DNA of 64,000 nucleotides from Prevotella sp. (lineage in GTDB: Bacteria > Bacteroidota > Bacteroidia > Bacteroidales > Bacteroidaceae), in assembly GCA_017443345.1 (NCBI GenBank), contig JAFSNR010000025.1, positions 1 through 64,000 of the forward strand, given 5' to 3'. The notes beneath the pieces were generated by a model. The model saw only the letters and a list, made by a program, of their open reading frames with translations, was not told the DNA's origin and searched no databases. Each line of letters begins with the position of its first letter. The stretch's first letter is position 1. Shown piece by piece: positions 32,970 through 41,299 of this stretch. The position numbers were made by a program, and so were the translations under genes.

Positions 32970-34199
32970 TCAACCTTCCAATAATTGTTTGATACTTGAC
33001 ACCGATGAATCAACATAAGGTACAGCATCAAAGCGCCCCTGTATATAACCTTTTTCGGCATCCATGTTCTCACGGAAGTCCTTGAAGTCATATAACGAAT
33101 AAACATCCGTGGCTCCATCTTCTGTTTTATTGACAAACACAATTTGGTCTCGTCTTAATCTCCTCACGTCTATAAGGTTCGTATTGTGCGAGGTGAAAAG
33201 TAATTGACTATTTTCTGAGGCGTGTATCAAATCAAGGATAAAATCTGCCAATCGAGTATGAAGCCCCATGTCAAATTCGTCCATCATAATGCTCTTCTTG
33301 TTCTTTACCACATCTAATAGACGGATGAAAATCTGGAATAGCTTTCTTGTTCCGTTCGATTCCTCCATATCCATATCAAACATGATTTCTTTTTGGTTCC
33401 GGTGGAAAGTTTTGAAACGAAGAACATCTACTAACTTGTACGATAACTCAGTCTGTCCAGGCACCATAACTGGAGCCGGCATTTGTTCTTTTCGTGCTTC
33501 AATATCAGTAATGTCGGTGTCGCAGATTTCAAGTGCTTTAAGAATAACCTTTTTGTATGTGTTGAAACTATCCAACACCATCACATCATTCACATTCACG
33601 AGTCCAAGCAAGAACTGGTTCATGAAATAGCGATAGAGTTTTTGGGCAATCTCGCGATTCATGGAACTAGCACGACTTAAGAAAAGATTCTTTTCGCTGG
33701 TATTAATTACCACATCAGAAGGTTTAACCATTACACCTGTACCAAAGCTGTATTTCCCATTTGCATCTCGAATAAACACTTTTGCGCGTCTGCCGACAGG
33801 ATAGTAATACAGACTTTCACTTATGATACGATTACGGGTAAGTTCAAAAGAGTATTCATACTCAATATCATCACAAACGAAATCAATCAAGAATTTGCTG
33901 GGCTTCTCCTGCCATCCATCGAATTTAAATGGCTCGAAATTGAATGTCACACCTTCATTATGCTGATGTGACTCCAATATCATTCTGCAACAAAATGTGA
34001 TTGCCTTAAGGATGTTTGATTTGCCAGAAGCATTAGGACCAAATAACCCTACTGTTTTAAGGACAGGCACACCTTTCCACTCCATTACATTATGACTCAA
34101 CTCACGAGCAAGAGTCGTATTGATATTTCCAGCTCTGAAGTCAATTCTAATTCTGTCTCTGATAGAGAAGAAATTCTCAAATTCGATTTTAAGTATCAT
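32970..34199 (-). CDS. RloA/AbiLi-like AAA ATPase
   Basis: A 409-residue SMC/OLD-like ATPase. Walker A is GPNASGKS at residues 54-61; the Walker B block is IMMDEFDMGLHTRLADFIL, split as IMMDEFDMGLH, and QLLFTSHNTNLID is the H-loop. N-terminal FENFFSIRDRIRIDF is typical of AAA_15/AAA_21 defence ATPases. With RloB it should form a phage-sensing abortive infection pair comparable to AbiL. The ATG at 34199 gives the expected N terminus. A possible -7 box TATTTTTG lies at 34234-34227. Confidence 0.87.
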   Translation of the reverse strand: MILKIEFENFFSIRDRIRIDFRAGNINTTLARELSHNVMEWKGVPVLKTVGLFGPNASGKSNILKAITFCCRMILESHQHNEGVTFNFEPFKFDGWQEKPSKFLIDFVCDDIEYEYSFELTRNRIISESLYYYPVGRRAKVFIRDANGKYSFGTGVMVKPSDVVINTSEKNLFLSRASSMNREIAQKLYRYFMNQFLLGLVNVNDVMVLDSFNTYKKVILKALEICDTDITDIEARKEQMPAPVMVPGQTELSYKLVDVLRFKTFHRNQKEIMFDMDMEESNGTRKLFQIFIRLLDVVKNKKSIMMDEFDMGLHTRLADFILDLIHASENSQLLFTSHNTNLIDVRRLRRDQIVFVNKTEDGATDVYSLYDFKDFRENMDAEKGYIQGRFDAVPYVDSSVSSIKQLLEG

Positions 34200-34450
34200 T
34201 TCAGTTTTAATTTTGTAGATTTTCTGCAAAAATACAGCTTTAATTTTGTTTTAATGTCGTTTTGGATAAAAAAGTACATCTTTTATACCATATTTAACAT
34301 AACTTATATCAAATTGGTATATAATATTTGAAAAGTAGATCAACAAATATTTTCAAACTCGTTGAGCTACACGCTATTTTGTTGCGTTTTGTTATGTATT
34401 TGCCTATCGGTGTCATTTATCCTATTAGAAAGTAGCTCCGTGAATGGCTG

Positions 34451-34930
34451 TTAGGGATTCGCAAATGTAATCGGGCAGGTGTATTTCACTCTGACTGGCA
34501 TACCAGCCTGGTGGCCTGGTGTCCATTTGGGCATCGAGCTGATTACGCGCTTGGCTTCATCTTGAAACAGATTACCGTAGAGGTTGGTTAGTTCCAGTTC
34601 GCTCATACCCGACTTTTCGAGCAATTTCCTCTTGTTCTTAAAGTGTACCAACGACTGCACTGGCTGAACGTGACTGATTGTCCCGTCAGCTTCTACTACA
34701 AAAGTAGTAATCACTCTACCTTCAACGCCATTCTTTTTGGCCTCTTTGGGATATTTAAGATGGAATCCGATATATCGCGCCAGGTCATTCATGCCACTTC
34801 TGAACTGTGGTAATCTATCTCCTTTGCCAGTCAAAACTATCGGATCCACGCAGGTCGAATCTTGCACTACCTGCGCTTTTAAGCCTATGCTCAGTATCGC
34901 GAGCAAAGTTGTTATGATCGTTTTTTTCAT
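34451..34930 (-). CDS. Secreted TonB C-terminal-domain protein
   Basis: A 159-residue protein with a signal peptide (cleavage after LKAQ, about residue 20) and a TonB C-terminal-like domain (YPKEAKKNGVEGRVITTFVVE, split as YPKEAKKNGVEGRV; ends CPITFANP). There is no membrane anchor, so it is not an energy transducer in the classical sense; periplasmic TonB-domain proteins of this kind are frequent in Bacteroidetes. It lies 10 nt behind the virE-like gene. The 220 bp to the RloA start, 34200-34450, hold only AT-rich sequence. Confidence 0.75.
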   Translation of the reverse strand: MKKTIITTLLAILSIGLKAQVVQDSTCVDPIVLTGKGDRLPQFRSGMNDLARYIGFHLKYPKEAKKNGVEGRVITTFVVEADGTISHVQPVQSLVHFKNKRKLLEKSGMSELELTNLYGNLFQDEAKRVISSMPKWTPGHQAGMPVRVKYTCPITFANP

Positions 34931-34939
34931 ATTCTCTTT

Positions 34940-34980
34940 TTTATTTCTCGCAGAGCCAGTATTCTGACAGGCCGTTCACT
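34940..34980. repeat. 41-bp direct repeat, right copy
   Basis: Perfect copy of 31917-31957. It encodes the last 12 residues and stop codon of the VirE-like protein. Confidence 0.97.
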
Positions 34981-37064
34981 ACGCGATGCTTGAAGTTGAA
35001 ACGGTAGTTGTTCATGGCCCTACCCAGTTTGTTTGGTGTTGTCTTTTCGGCATCGAAATAGGCATATCGTGAGGCGAACAGATTCAGTATGTCGCCTGTT
35101 CCCCACCAGCGTCCCTCACCATCTTTGGGCTTGCGGAAAGTCTCAGCAATCATCTCCTCCAGTGGAACGATGCGCTGATAAGGTTCGTTCTCCTTCATCA
35201 ACTCAGCGATTTCGGCATCGTCGAGCCAGAAACGTTCGTTCTTGCTTATCAAGTCGAGCACTTGGGCGAAGAGCTGACGGTGGTTGATGTTGTCCGTATA
35301 GTCGATGTTCTTGCCGTTGGGGATGCCCACGCAGACGAAACGACGCGAACCAGTGGGATCGACAAGAGGCTGCTTCTGGTTAGTGGTGCCAATGAACGAG
35401 GTATAGCGACGATACTGCTTGATGGTCTTACCATAAGGAGGACGGAACTTGACGTCGCTCGACGACAGCAGGTATTTGAGTACGATCTGCTGAGAGTTGG
35501 TCGTCTTGTCGAACTCGTCGATATTGATGAGGGCGAAGCTTGTCAGTGCGATGTTCAGGTCGAACTCGTTCTTGAAGTTCAGCTTGTCGTTGTAGTAGTC
35601 GCGCAGTTCCTCAGGCAATAGAATCTTACAGAAACGCGTCTTTCCGCAACCTTGACGACCTATGAGTAACGGTGTTAAGGCATTGCCAGTCAGCTGCTTA
35701 TCGCTTTCTTGCCATTGTCTGACCATACCGATGAGCCAGTATCGCAGGTACTTTTCCCAATGGGGCTGGTCAGTTGGAACTCTTGCTGCGAGGTCCTTGA
35801 TATAGTCGTGGCCATCCCAAGGCTGGAGATCCTTGAGCCAGGTATTTACTGGGTCATACTGCTCGATACGGGTGGAGTCGATAAAACGATTCACATCCTG
35901 ATCCCACGACTTCAGGCCTTGCTCTCGAGCCTCGATGGTCATGTCGTTACGTACCTCGATGGTCAATGGCTTAAACGTCTGGTCCTCAGAGTATTTCATG
36001 CGATATTCAGCCACTCCCGTCATCAGGTTCTTGCGCATGTCGTAGTTCGAAGTGAGGAAGATCTCTGTGCGCATCGTCTGCAGCGTTTCCTGTGGCACGC
36101 TCTTCAGAGGCTTCATCTTGTGCTTCTTCTGATAGTCCTCCATCAGGGTTATCTCATAGGTGGTTGAGAATACGCTCTTCACAAGCTCAGGATCGTTGTG
36201 GAACAAAGGATGTTCGAGTGTCATCCCTTGGGCATGCGAGAGGGGAATGCCTTGCTCGAGTGACTTGCGTGCTATCTGCTGCAGCATCTGCATCTGGCGA
36301 TCCTCGTCGGGCAGAACATGGTAGCTGCCCAGCACCTCGCGAAGGATGAAGACCCAGTTGAAGTGATAGGTCCGTTTAATGGTTCGTCCTGGCATCAGCA
36401 TGCTGCTTTCCCACGAGATGGACGCAGGCTCTTCCTCTTTGTGTACCTTGGCATCGGCCTTGAAGGCGCGTGCATCGGGATTGAAGTACATCTCTGGATC
36501 GGCACTGATATAGACAGCTCGCTCCAGACGAGGCTCCAGGTATTCGATGTCCAGACCAAACTGGTTCTGATAAGCCCTGCGGGCTGTATTATATAAATTA
36601 AGGTGGAACTGCCTGATCTCCTCCTCGTTTTCAGGCAAGTCTTTCTCCTCAAACATCTCGCCTCGGCAAACGATTTTCACACTCATGCCTGATGCTCCAA
36701 GGAATGCCATCACCGTCTCGTCCATCCTCGAAGCCAGAGTCCTGATCTTCACGGCTTCTTCGTAAGTCTTCAGGCCATTGACCTCGATGACTACCAAGGC
36801 ATTGTATCTCAGGAATCTGATGCCTCCTTTGTACTTGTCGCACTCAGCAGAGAAGATGATTCTGGGCAATCCGATGACGTGCTCGCCATCATAGACGATC
36901 TGACCATCATCCAAACGTTTAGGCTTGAAGAACTGATAGTTCAGTCGCAGGTTGAAAACGGACTGTTCGTTAGGGTTCTTTCGAATCGTATCTGCCAGTT
37001 CCGACAGCTCCATGCGGTTCATCACCTGATTCTTGCGTGCGAATTTGATGATTGTTACTTTCAT
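34941..37064 (-). CDS. BT4734-like/VirE-domain primase-helicase-like protein
   Basis: A 707-residue cytoplasmic protein. Residues about 25-190 match the BT4734-like N-terminal domain, and residues about 380-620 the VirE P-loop domain with Walker A GRQGCGKT, ALINIDEFDK as Walker B, and SFIGTTNQKQPLVDPTGSRR as sensor region. The organisation recalls D5-type primase-helicases of mobile elements; no activity is proven for the family. The ATG at 37064 is chosen because the promoter -7 box covers 37101-37108. Its 3' end is duplicated 3 kb downstream. The iteron-like arrays at 37248-37654 lie upstream. Confidence 0.87.
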   Translation of the reverse strand: MKVTIIKFARKNQVMNRMELSELADTIRKNPNEQSVFNLRLNYQFFKPKRLDDGQIVYDGEHVIGLPRIIFSAECDKYKGGIRFLRYNALVVIEVNGLKTYEEAVKIRTLASRMDETVMAFLGASGMSVKIVCRGEMFEEKDLPENEEEIRQFHLNLYNTARRAYQNQFGLDIEYLEPRLERAVYISADPEMYFNPDARAFKADAKVHKEEEPASISWESSMLMPGRTIKRTYHFNWVFILREVLGSYHVLPDEDRQMQMLQQIARKSLEQGIPLSHAQGMTLEHPLFHNDPELVKSVFSTTYEITLMEDYQKKHKMKPLKSVPQETLQTMRTEIFLTSNYDMRKNLMTGVAEYRMKYSEDQTFKPLTIEVRNDMTIEAREQGLKSWDQDVNRFIDSTRIEQYDPVNTWLKDLQPWDGHDYIKDLAARVPTDQPHWEKYLRYWLIGMVRQWQESDKQLTGNALTPLLIGRQGCGKTRFCKILLPEELRDYYNDKLNFKNEFDLNIALTSFALINIDEFDKTTNSQQIVLKYLLSSSDVKFRPPYGKTIKQYRRYTSFIGTTNQKQPLVDPTGSRRFVCVGIPNGKNIDYTDNINHRQLFAQVLDLISKNERFWLDDAEIAELMKENEPYQRIVPLEEMIAETFRKPKDGEGRWWGTGDILNLFASRYAYFDAEKTTPNKLGRAMNNYRFNFKHRVVNGLSEYWLCEK

Positions 37065-37100
37065 ATCTACAGTTTTATTCTTGTTTTTGAAATTTAGCTG

Positions 37101-37132
37101 CAAAGGTACTGCTTTTTTCTCGTTCTGACAAA
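37101..37132 (-). promoter_or_regulatory. Promoter of the virE-like gene
   Basis: Minus strand: TTTG (37132-37129), 20-nt spacer, TACCTTTG (37108-37101). The ATG follows at 37064. Confidence 0.85.
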
Positions 37133-37247
37133 TTTTGGCAGATATTTTTGCTCAAATTTCTGTGTCAAAGATGTTCATTTTGCTTTTTAATGCTACTAAA
37201 ATATGGTTAATTAGCTGATTAATAGCTATATACGCTAAATCTTAATC

Positions 37248-37302
37248 CTACTTTATTCCTGCTATATCTCTACTTTATTACTACTATATTACTACTGAAT
37301 AC
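37248..37302. repeat. Left array of five 11-bp iteron-like units
   Basis: Five contiguous 11-bp units starting at 37248, 37259, 37270, 37281 and 37292, consensus CTACTNTATTN (units such as CTACTTTATTA and CTACTATATTA). The second and fifth units are the most divergent. The array faces a reverse-oriented array at 37600-37654. Confidence 0.9.
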
Positions 37303-37426
37303 TACGCTGATTCCACTTCGAAGCTACGTTTCTAGCTATTCCTTACCTGCTTTTGGACTGTTGCCTCCCTACCTAACCCATTCATTAATACGAGCTCGCA
37401 AGATTTTATATACTACCTTCTTTTTG

Positions 37427-37442
37427 AATTCTCTAGAGAATT
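37427..37442. repeat. 16-bp CTAG-centred palindrome
   Basis: AATTCTCTAGAGAATT is a perfect palindrome. The same 16 bp recur at 37492-37507 inside the longer palindrome. Confidence 0.95.
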
Positions 37443-37448
37443 GCACGA

Positions 37449-37462
37449 TAACCCTAGGGTTA
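37449..37462. repeat. 14-bp CTAG-centred palindrome near the dyad of the arrays
   Basis: TAACCCTAGGGTTA is a perfect palindrome whose centre lies within 5 bp of the midpoint (37451) between the two 11-bp arrays. Confidence 0.95.
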
Positions 37463-37485
37463 AGTCTTCGAAAGGTACGGGTAAA

Positions 37486-37513
37486 CTCTCCAATTCTCTA
37501 GAGAATTGGAGAG
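37486..37513. repeat. 28-bp perfect CTAG-centred palindrome
   Basis: Both halves (CTCTCCAATTCTCT and AGAGAATTGGAGAG) are exact reverse complements, with no loop. It contains the 16-bp palindrome found at 37427. No T tract follows, so it is not a plain terminator. Confidence 0.97.
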
Positions 37514-37599
37514 CAAAGTCTATGTTTGAATCTTTCTTCTCCGTAGTTCTATCTGCTCTATCTCGCCTATCGAATGTAACGATGTCTTGTGTTATTGCC

Positions 37600-37654
37600 A
37601 TATTTGGTAGAAATATAGTAGGAATATAGTAGGACTAATATAGAATTATTGTAG
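37600..37654. repeat. Right array of five 11-bp iteron-like units, reverse orientation
   Basis: Units end at 37610, 37621, 37632, 37643 and 37654 with consensus NAATATAGTAG (AAATATAGTAG, GAATATAGTAG), the reverse complement of the left-array unit. Same number of units as on the left. The rest of 37104-37799 is AT-rich and has no supported gene. Confidence 0.88.
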
Positions 37655-37799
37655 GATTATAAAACTTTGTAAATCTTTATATGCCAAATAGATAACATAT
37701 ATTTAGTAGTATTAAAACATTTAATAATATCTTTCATTTGTTTTTGATATATTATAAAGAGTTACATGTCGTTTAAAAGCTTAAAAATATGCATATATA

Positions 37800-37831
37800 T
37801 TTGGAACTTCCGACTTTTTTGCTTAATTTTG
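37800..37831 (+). promoter_or_regulatory. Promoter of the AbiEii-type toxin-antitoxin operon
   Basis: TTTG at 37800-37803, 20-nt spacer, TAATTTTG at 37824-37831. This places the antitoxin start at 37852 and rules out the upstream ATG at 37789. Confidence 0.75.
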
Positions 37832-37851
37832 CCAGCGATAAACAGTTGTTC

Positions 37852-38190
37852 ATGATGCAAAAGCAAGAGATAAAACCATATCTGATAGAGCGGCTAAAAC
37901 AGGAGAATGCCTTTTGGTCGTATAAGGTAGATGCCATCAAGGATGTACCAGATGATATCTTGGTGGAATTGGTAATGCTGCATCTTGATATGGACGATAT
38001 TGACAGGCTCTTCGAGATTTATTCACATAAGTTTATTAAGAAAGCTTGGATTGAGAATGTTGTGCCTTTAGGCGATCGCTATTACGTTCTTAATAAATTC
38101 TTTGCATGGTACTATTTCCAGATGAAGAAACCAGGGGCTTATGTGAAATCTATGGAAACTCGCCAACTAAATAAAAGGATGGTTGCATGA
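37852..38190 (+). CDS. Putative antitoxin paired with an AbiEii-type toxin (DUF6922-like)
   Basis: A 112-residue basic, helical protein (KPYLIERLKQENAFWSYKVD, split as KPYLIERLKQENAFWSY; DDILVELVMLHLDMDDIDRLF, split as DDILVELVMLH). I recall similar short proteins named DUF6922 preceding AbiEii-like genes in Bacteroidetes. The N-terminal half could fold as a winged helix. Its stop overlaps the toxin start by 4 nt. A second ATG at 37855 is equally possible as start. Confidence 0.7.
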   Translation: MMQKQEIKPYLIERLKQENAFWSYKVDAIKDVPDDILVELVMLHLDMDDIDRLFEIYSHKFIKKAWIENVVPLGDRYYVLNKFFAWYYFQMKKPGAYVKSMETRQLNKRMVA

Positions 38191-38843
38191 TGAACGGATT
38201 AGCACCTCAGACTTCTGAGATTTTTGAACGAATCACTCGTTTGGAATGTATAAAGCCTTTTGTTTTGGTAGGAGGAACTGCATTGAGTTTGCAGTTGAAT
38301 AAGCGCCAGAGCGAAGACTTGGATTTTATGTGCTGGAAGAAGTCTGCAAAGGACAAACTGGAAATACCAATATCTGCGATAAAGCACGAATTAGAATCTA
38401 TAGGCCATATAGACTCGATGGATATTGGGAGCTTCAGTTTCGTGAAGTTTGTAGTAGAGGGCGTGAAGTTGTCATTCTATGCTGCTCCAAGGAAGCGGAT
38501 TCCTTCTATGCAGGTTGTGCCTTTTGCGAACAATTTGCAGTTGGCTGATATCACGTCAATAGGCGCAATGAAGATGGAGGCAATGCTTCGTCGCAGCAAA
38601 TTCCGTGATTATTATGACATCTATACCATATTGAAGGAAGGCGTTGATATTCAGACAATGATTGAAATGGCATTGGAACACTCCGAGCATCTTCTTAAAA
38701 GGAAAAATCTATTAGCGTTCTTATGTGATGGAGATCGATTCAGAAAGGATAAGGCTTTTATGCAACTTAATCCCATCTACGATGTCAGCCCCTACGACAT
38801 TCAGGAGTATATTAAGCAGAAATTGCTGGAGAAAAAGGCATAA
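38187..38843 (+). CDS. AbiEii/AbiGii-type nucleotidyltransferase toxin
   Basis: A 218-residue protein of the DNA polymerase beta-like nucleotidyltransferase fold: VLVGGTALSLQLNKRQSEDLDF, split as VGGTALSLQLNKR and SEDLDF, carries the GG and the first metal-binding acid pair; a third acid is likely in VKLSFYA. The block IGAMKMEAMLRRSKFRDYYDI, split as MKMEAMLRRSKFRDYYDI, is typical of AbiEii. By family knowledge it is a type IV abortive-infection toxin that modifies nucleotides or tRNA. It forms an operon with the antitoxin gene ahead. Confidence 0.87.
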   Translation: MMNGLAPQTSEIFERITRLECIKPFVLVGGTALSLQLNKRQSEDLDFMCWKKSAKDKLEIPISAIKHELESIGHIDSMDIGSFSFVKFVVEGVKLSFYAAPRKRIPSMQVVPFANNLQLADITSIGAMKMEAMLRRSKFRDYYDIYTILKEGVDIQTMIEMALEHSEHLLKRKNLLAFLCDGDRFRKDKAFMQLNPIYDVSPYDIQEYIKQKLLEKKA

Positions 38844-38855
38844 AGATAAAAGTCG

Positions 38856-39449
38856 ATGATCATAAGATTATTATTAACGATATTCATCCTGCTGATGTCG
38901 CAGGACATTCAGGCTCAGGAGGTTAAGGACTCGACGTTAATGTCACCAGTGGAGTTTTCACTACCGCCATTGACTTATCGGGGGACGATTGCGCATTATC
39001 CTTATTATAATGGGCTGATGATGGGGTTCCATGACTGGGAACTGCATCCTGGGCTCAATGCTTCGCTCTCGGCTGCTGCTATCTTCGGGTTTGGGAGTAA
39101 CGCAGGATCGGGCTTTGCCAATAGTATGGCTGTGGCCTATGCTGGGAATATCACGCGAAAGCTTTCGTACTCCATAGGAGGATACACTTCGTTTCTCGAC
39201 TATGCGAATCACGCGATGAAGGATGTTGGACTGACGGCTATGCTCAACTATCGATTCAACGAGCATTGGGAAGCAGCTCTGTTCGCCCAGAAGTCGATCC
39301 TCCAGCCTAAGGTGCCTCCCTATCTCTATTGGATGAATGATGTGGGTGACAAGATTGGTGCTGCTGTGCGTTACAACATCAATCCGTCGTTCAGTATTGG
39401 CCTCAGCGTTTGGAAAGGCACTTCACCTTATCAATATTATGATAGGTAA
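38856..39449 (+). CDS. Small outer-membrane beta-barrel-like protein
   Basis: A 197-residue secreted protein with a signal peptide (cleavage after DIQAQ, about residue 21). The mature part alternates aromatic and polar residues and shows Gly-rich turns (AAIFGFGSNAGSGFANSM, KLSYSIGGYTSFLDYANH) typical of short outer-membrane barrels. It ends in Tyr-Tyr-Asp-Arg, not in Phe. No family recognised. It follows the AbiEii-type gene by 12 nt but its codon use is that of core genes. The convergent next gene ends 3 nt away. Confidence 0.7.
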   Translation: MIIRLLLTIFILLMSQDIQAQEVKDSTLMSPVEFSLPPLTYRGTIAHYPYYNGLMMGFHDWELHPGLNASLSAAAIFGFGSNAGSGFANSMAVAYAGNITRKLSYSIGGYTSFLDYANHAMKDVGLTAMLNYRFNEHWEAALFAQKSILQPKVPPYLYWMNDVGDKIGAAVRYNINPSFSIGLSVWKGTSPYQYYDR

Positions 39450-39452
39450 GAG

Positions 39453-40121
39453 TTACCTGTACAGGGTAACAGAACCTCCGTCGCTCTGACAGTATTTGCG
39501 CAGGAGGTCCTGAATGAAACGGGCGTTTTCTGTGACACGTTGCTCATTGCCGTCGTAGCCGTTGATGAGGACGACGAGGTGGGTGGTCTCGATGGTCATC
39601 TTCGTGCGCTCGTTGTCGCTGGTGGGAGTGCCAACGCCACCTTGGGCATCGCGATAGACGGGTAGTCCTGCGATATTGAGCATCCCTCGACCAATGCCTT
39701 CATAGGGTTCGCCTTCACGGCCTACGCCTAAGGTCAGCGTGTCGCCCACGAACTTGTCAGCATCGAAACCTCCGATGCTGTAGCCGTATGCGATGGATGC
39801 GAGATTGACGAGGTCGACGAGGGTGTCGATCTGATAGAGTTCCTTGCCCTGAAGCATGCGACGGATCAACTGTTCGCTTGCAGGGCGATAGCGCGAGGGA
39901 TCCTTGCCACAGGCTTTGTAGACACGACGGGTGGCTGCGATGCTGGCCAGTTCCTTCAGACTCTCTGTGGTCAGCTCCTGGCGAAAACGCTCTTCGAGCG
40001 CATGAATCTCGTCCCAAAGCTCTGGACAATGCTCCGTATTGACCACACGTGCCTCAACGGCTGCACCAACGAAACCTGGGCAGACGTTCTCAATCTCTTG
40101 GGAAACGATGATGTTCATCAA
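39453..40121 (-). CDS. B3/B4 tRNA-binding-domain protein
   Basis: A 222-residue stand-alone B3/B4 domain like that of the phenylalanyl-tRNA synthetase beta chain: YKACGKDPSRYRPASEQLIRR, split as YKACGKDPSRYRPASEQL, LVDLVNLASIAYGYSIGGFD, and DGNEQRVTENARFI. Stand-alone versions are thought to edit or hydrolyse mischarged tRNA or D-aminoacyl-tRNA, without proof in Bacteroidetes. Its ATG overlaps the stop of the upstream gene (ATGA). Confidence 0.88.
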   Translation of the reverse strand: MMNIIVSQEIENVCPGFVGAAVEARVVNTEHCPELWDEIHALEERFRQELTTESLKELASIAATRRVYKACGKDPSRYRPASEQLIRRMLQGKELYQIDTLVDLVNLASIAYGYSIGGFDADKFVGDTLTLGVGREGEPYEGIGRGMLNIAGLPVYRDAQGGVGTPTSDNERTKMTIETTHLVVLINGYDGNEQRVTENARFIQDLLRKYCQSDGGSVTLYR

Positions 40122-40687
40122 TCGTCGGGGTTTCGCTTATAGTGGAACTCCTGGATGTTGGGGTTGCTGCCAAGGTCGGTATCAGGCACTGTAGGCTGGA
40201 TGATCTTCTGATTGTAGCCCTTGTGGACAGGACCTACATCGAGCAGAATGTCCTTATAAATAACTGTAGGTATGATGAGTCCGAACACGCCAACACCAAC
40301 GCGTACACCCTCGGGGTGCATATTGTTGACCAGACGGGCAGTGGCATAGAACGTGTGGCGATAAGCCTCGAGCTTATTATACATGCGATAGGCCTTCATC
40401 ACCTCCTCTGAAATCTGTGTGGAATCACTTACCGTGAAGATGGAACCCAGGTTGTTGACGTAGTCGTCGATGGGGTCGCCCTTGATGCTGTCGTTGGCCT
40501 GGAGGCACTCGATGATGTTGTCGTCCATCTCTACCAGCATCTCTTTTTCTGTGGGTGTGGTAAAGTAGGCCACGCAGAGCGCGATGAGGAGGAAGATGCC
40601 GAGGATGACAATCTTGCCCAGACAACTGTGCATGAATGCTTTTCTGATGGGTTCGTTGGTTCTGTAACCTCTGTCTTGCTGATACAT
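40118..40687 (-). CDS. Conserved membrane-anchored protein of unknown function
   Basis: A 189-residue protein with one membrane helix (residues about 27-44, ILGIFLLIALCVAYF) and a soluble C-terminal domain (QISEEVMKAYRMYNKLEAYR, split as EEVMKAYRMYNKLEAYR; VGVGVFGLIIPTVIYKDIL). A cytoplasmic N terminus of about 25 basic residues comes first. I cannot assign a family. It is part of a minus-strand operon with the B3/B4 gene; folE starts 6 nt upstream of it. Confidence 0.72.
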   Translation of the reverse strand: MYQQDRGYRTNEPIRKAFMHSCLGKIVILGIFLLIALCVAYFTTPTEKEMLVEMDDNIIECLQANDSIKGDPIDDYVNNLGSIFTVSDSTQISEEVMKAYRMYNKLEAYRHTFYATARLVNNMHPEGVRVGVGVFGLIIPTVIYKDILLDVGPVHKGYNQKIIQPTVPDTDLGSNPNIQEFHYKRNPDD

Positions 40688-40693
40688 ATTGAC

Positions 40694-41299
40694 TTAGATT
40701 TGATTGTTATGTATTAAATTCATGAATTCCTGACGGGTTTTGGCTTGGTTGAAGGCACCACTGAAGTCGCTGGTGGTGGTGATGGAGTTCTGTTTCTCGA
40801 TACCTCTCATCTGCATGCACATGTGCTTGGCCTCGATGACCACCATCACGCCAAGGGGCTTCAGGGTATCCTGGATGCAGTCCTTGATCTGCTGGGTCAT
40901 GCGCTCCTGCACCTGAAGACGGTGGGCATAGATGTCGACCACGCGGGCTATCTTCGAAAGGCCAGTGATATAGCCGTTGGGGATATAGGCCACGTGGGCT
41001 TTGCCGTAAAAGGGGAGCATGTGGTGTTCGCAGAGCGAGAAGAAGTCGATATCCTTCACGATGACCATCTGCGAATAATCTTCTTTGAAAAGTGCGTCCG
41101 TCAATACTTTGTGAGCGTCCATCTGGTATCCCTTGGTCAGCGTCTGCATGGCCTTGGCTACTCGCATGGGCGTCTTCTCCAGCCCCTCGCGCTCAGGGTC
41201 TTCACCCAGTAGCGTGAGTATCTCCTTGTAGTGTTCTGCCAGATCTTCGAGCCCTTCGCGATAGCGCTCGTTGTCGTATTCCTTAATCTCTATGTTCAT
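40694..41299 (-). CDS. folE: GTP cyclohydrolase I
   Basis: Converts GTP to dihydroneopterin triphosphate, first step of folate synthesis; folK of the same pathway lies at the end of this window. The 201-residue protein has TPMRVAKAM, the zinc block [34 protein letters not shown] and a C-terminal zinc Cys in KHMCMQMRG. The ATG at 41299 overlaps the stop of the SPOR gene (ATGA); earlier in-frame codons run antisense through that gene and are rejected. Confidence 0.95.
   Translation of the reverse strand: MNIEIKEYDNERYREGLEDLAEHYKEILTLLGEDPEREGLEKTPMRVAKAMQTLTKGYQMDAHKVLTDALFKEDYSQMVIVKDIDFFSLCEHHMLPFYGKAHVAYIPNGYITGLSKIARVVDIYAHRLQVQERMTQQIKDCIQDTLKPLGVMVVIEAKHMCMQMRGIEKQNSITTTSDFSGAFNQAKTRQEFMNLIHNNQI

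Noticed and set aside
37248-37654. A CRISPR array or chromosomal oriC
   Set aside because: Repeats are contiguous 11-mers without spacers, and neither dnaA nor DnaA-box sequences (TTATNCACA) were seen nearby.
37789-37851. Upstream ATG for the AbiEii-type antitoxin
   Set aside because: A good promoter (37800-37831) lies downstream of this ATG, so translation must start at 37852 or 37855.
39452-39470. Palindromic GTTACC/GGTAAC between convergent genes as a terminator
   Set aside because: It has no T tract and overlaps the B3/B4 gene end; too weak to call.
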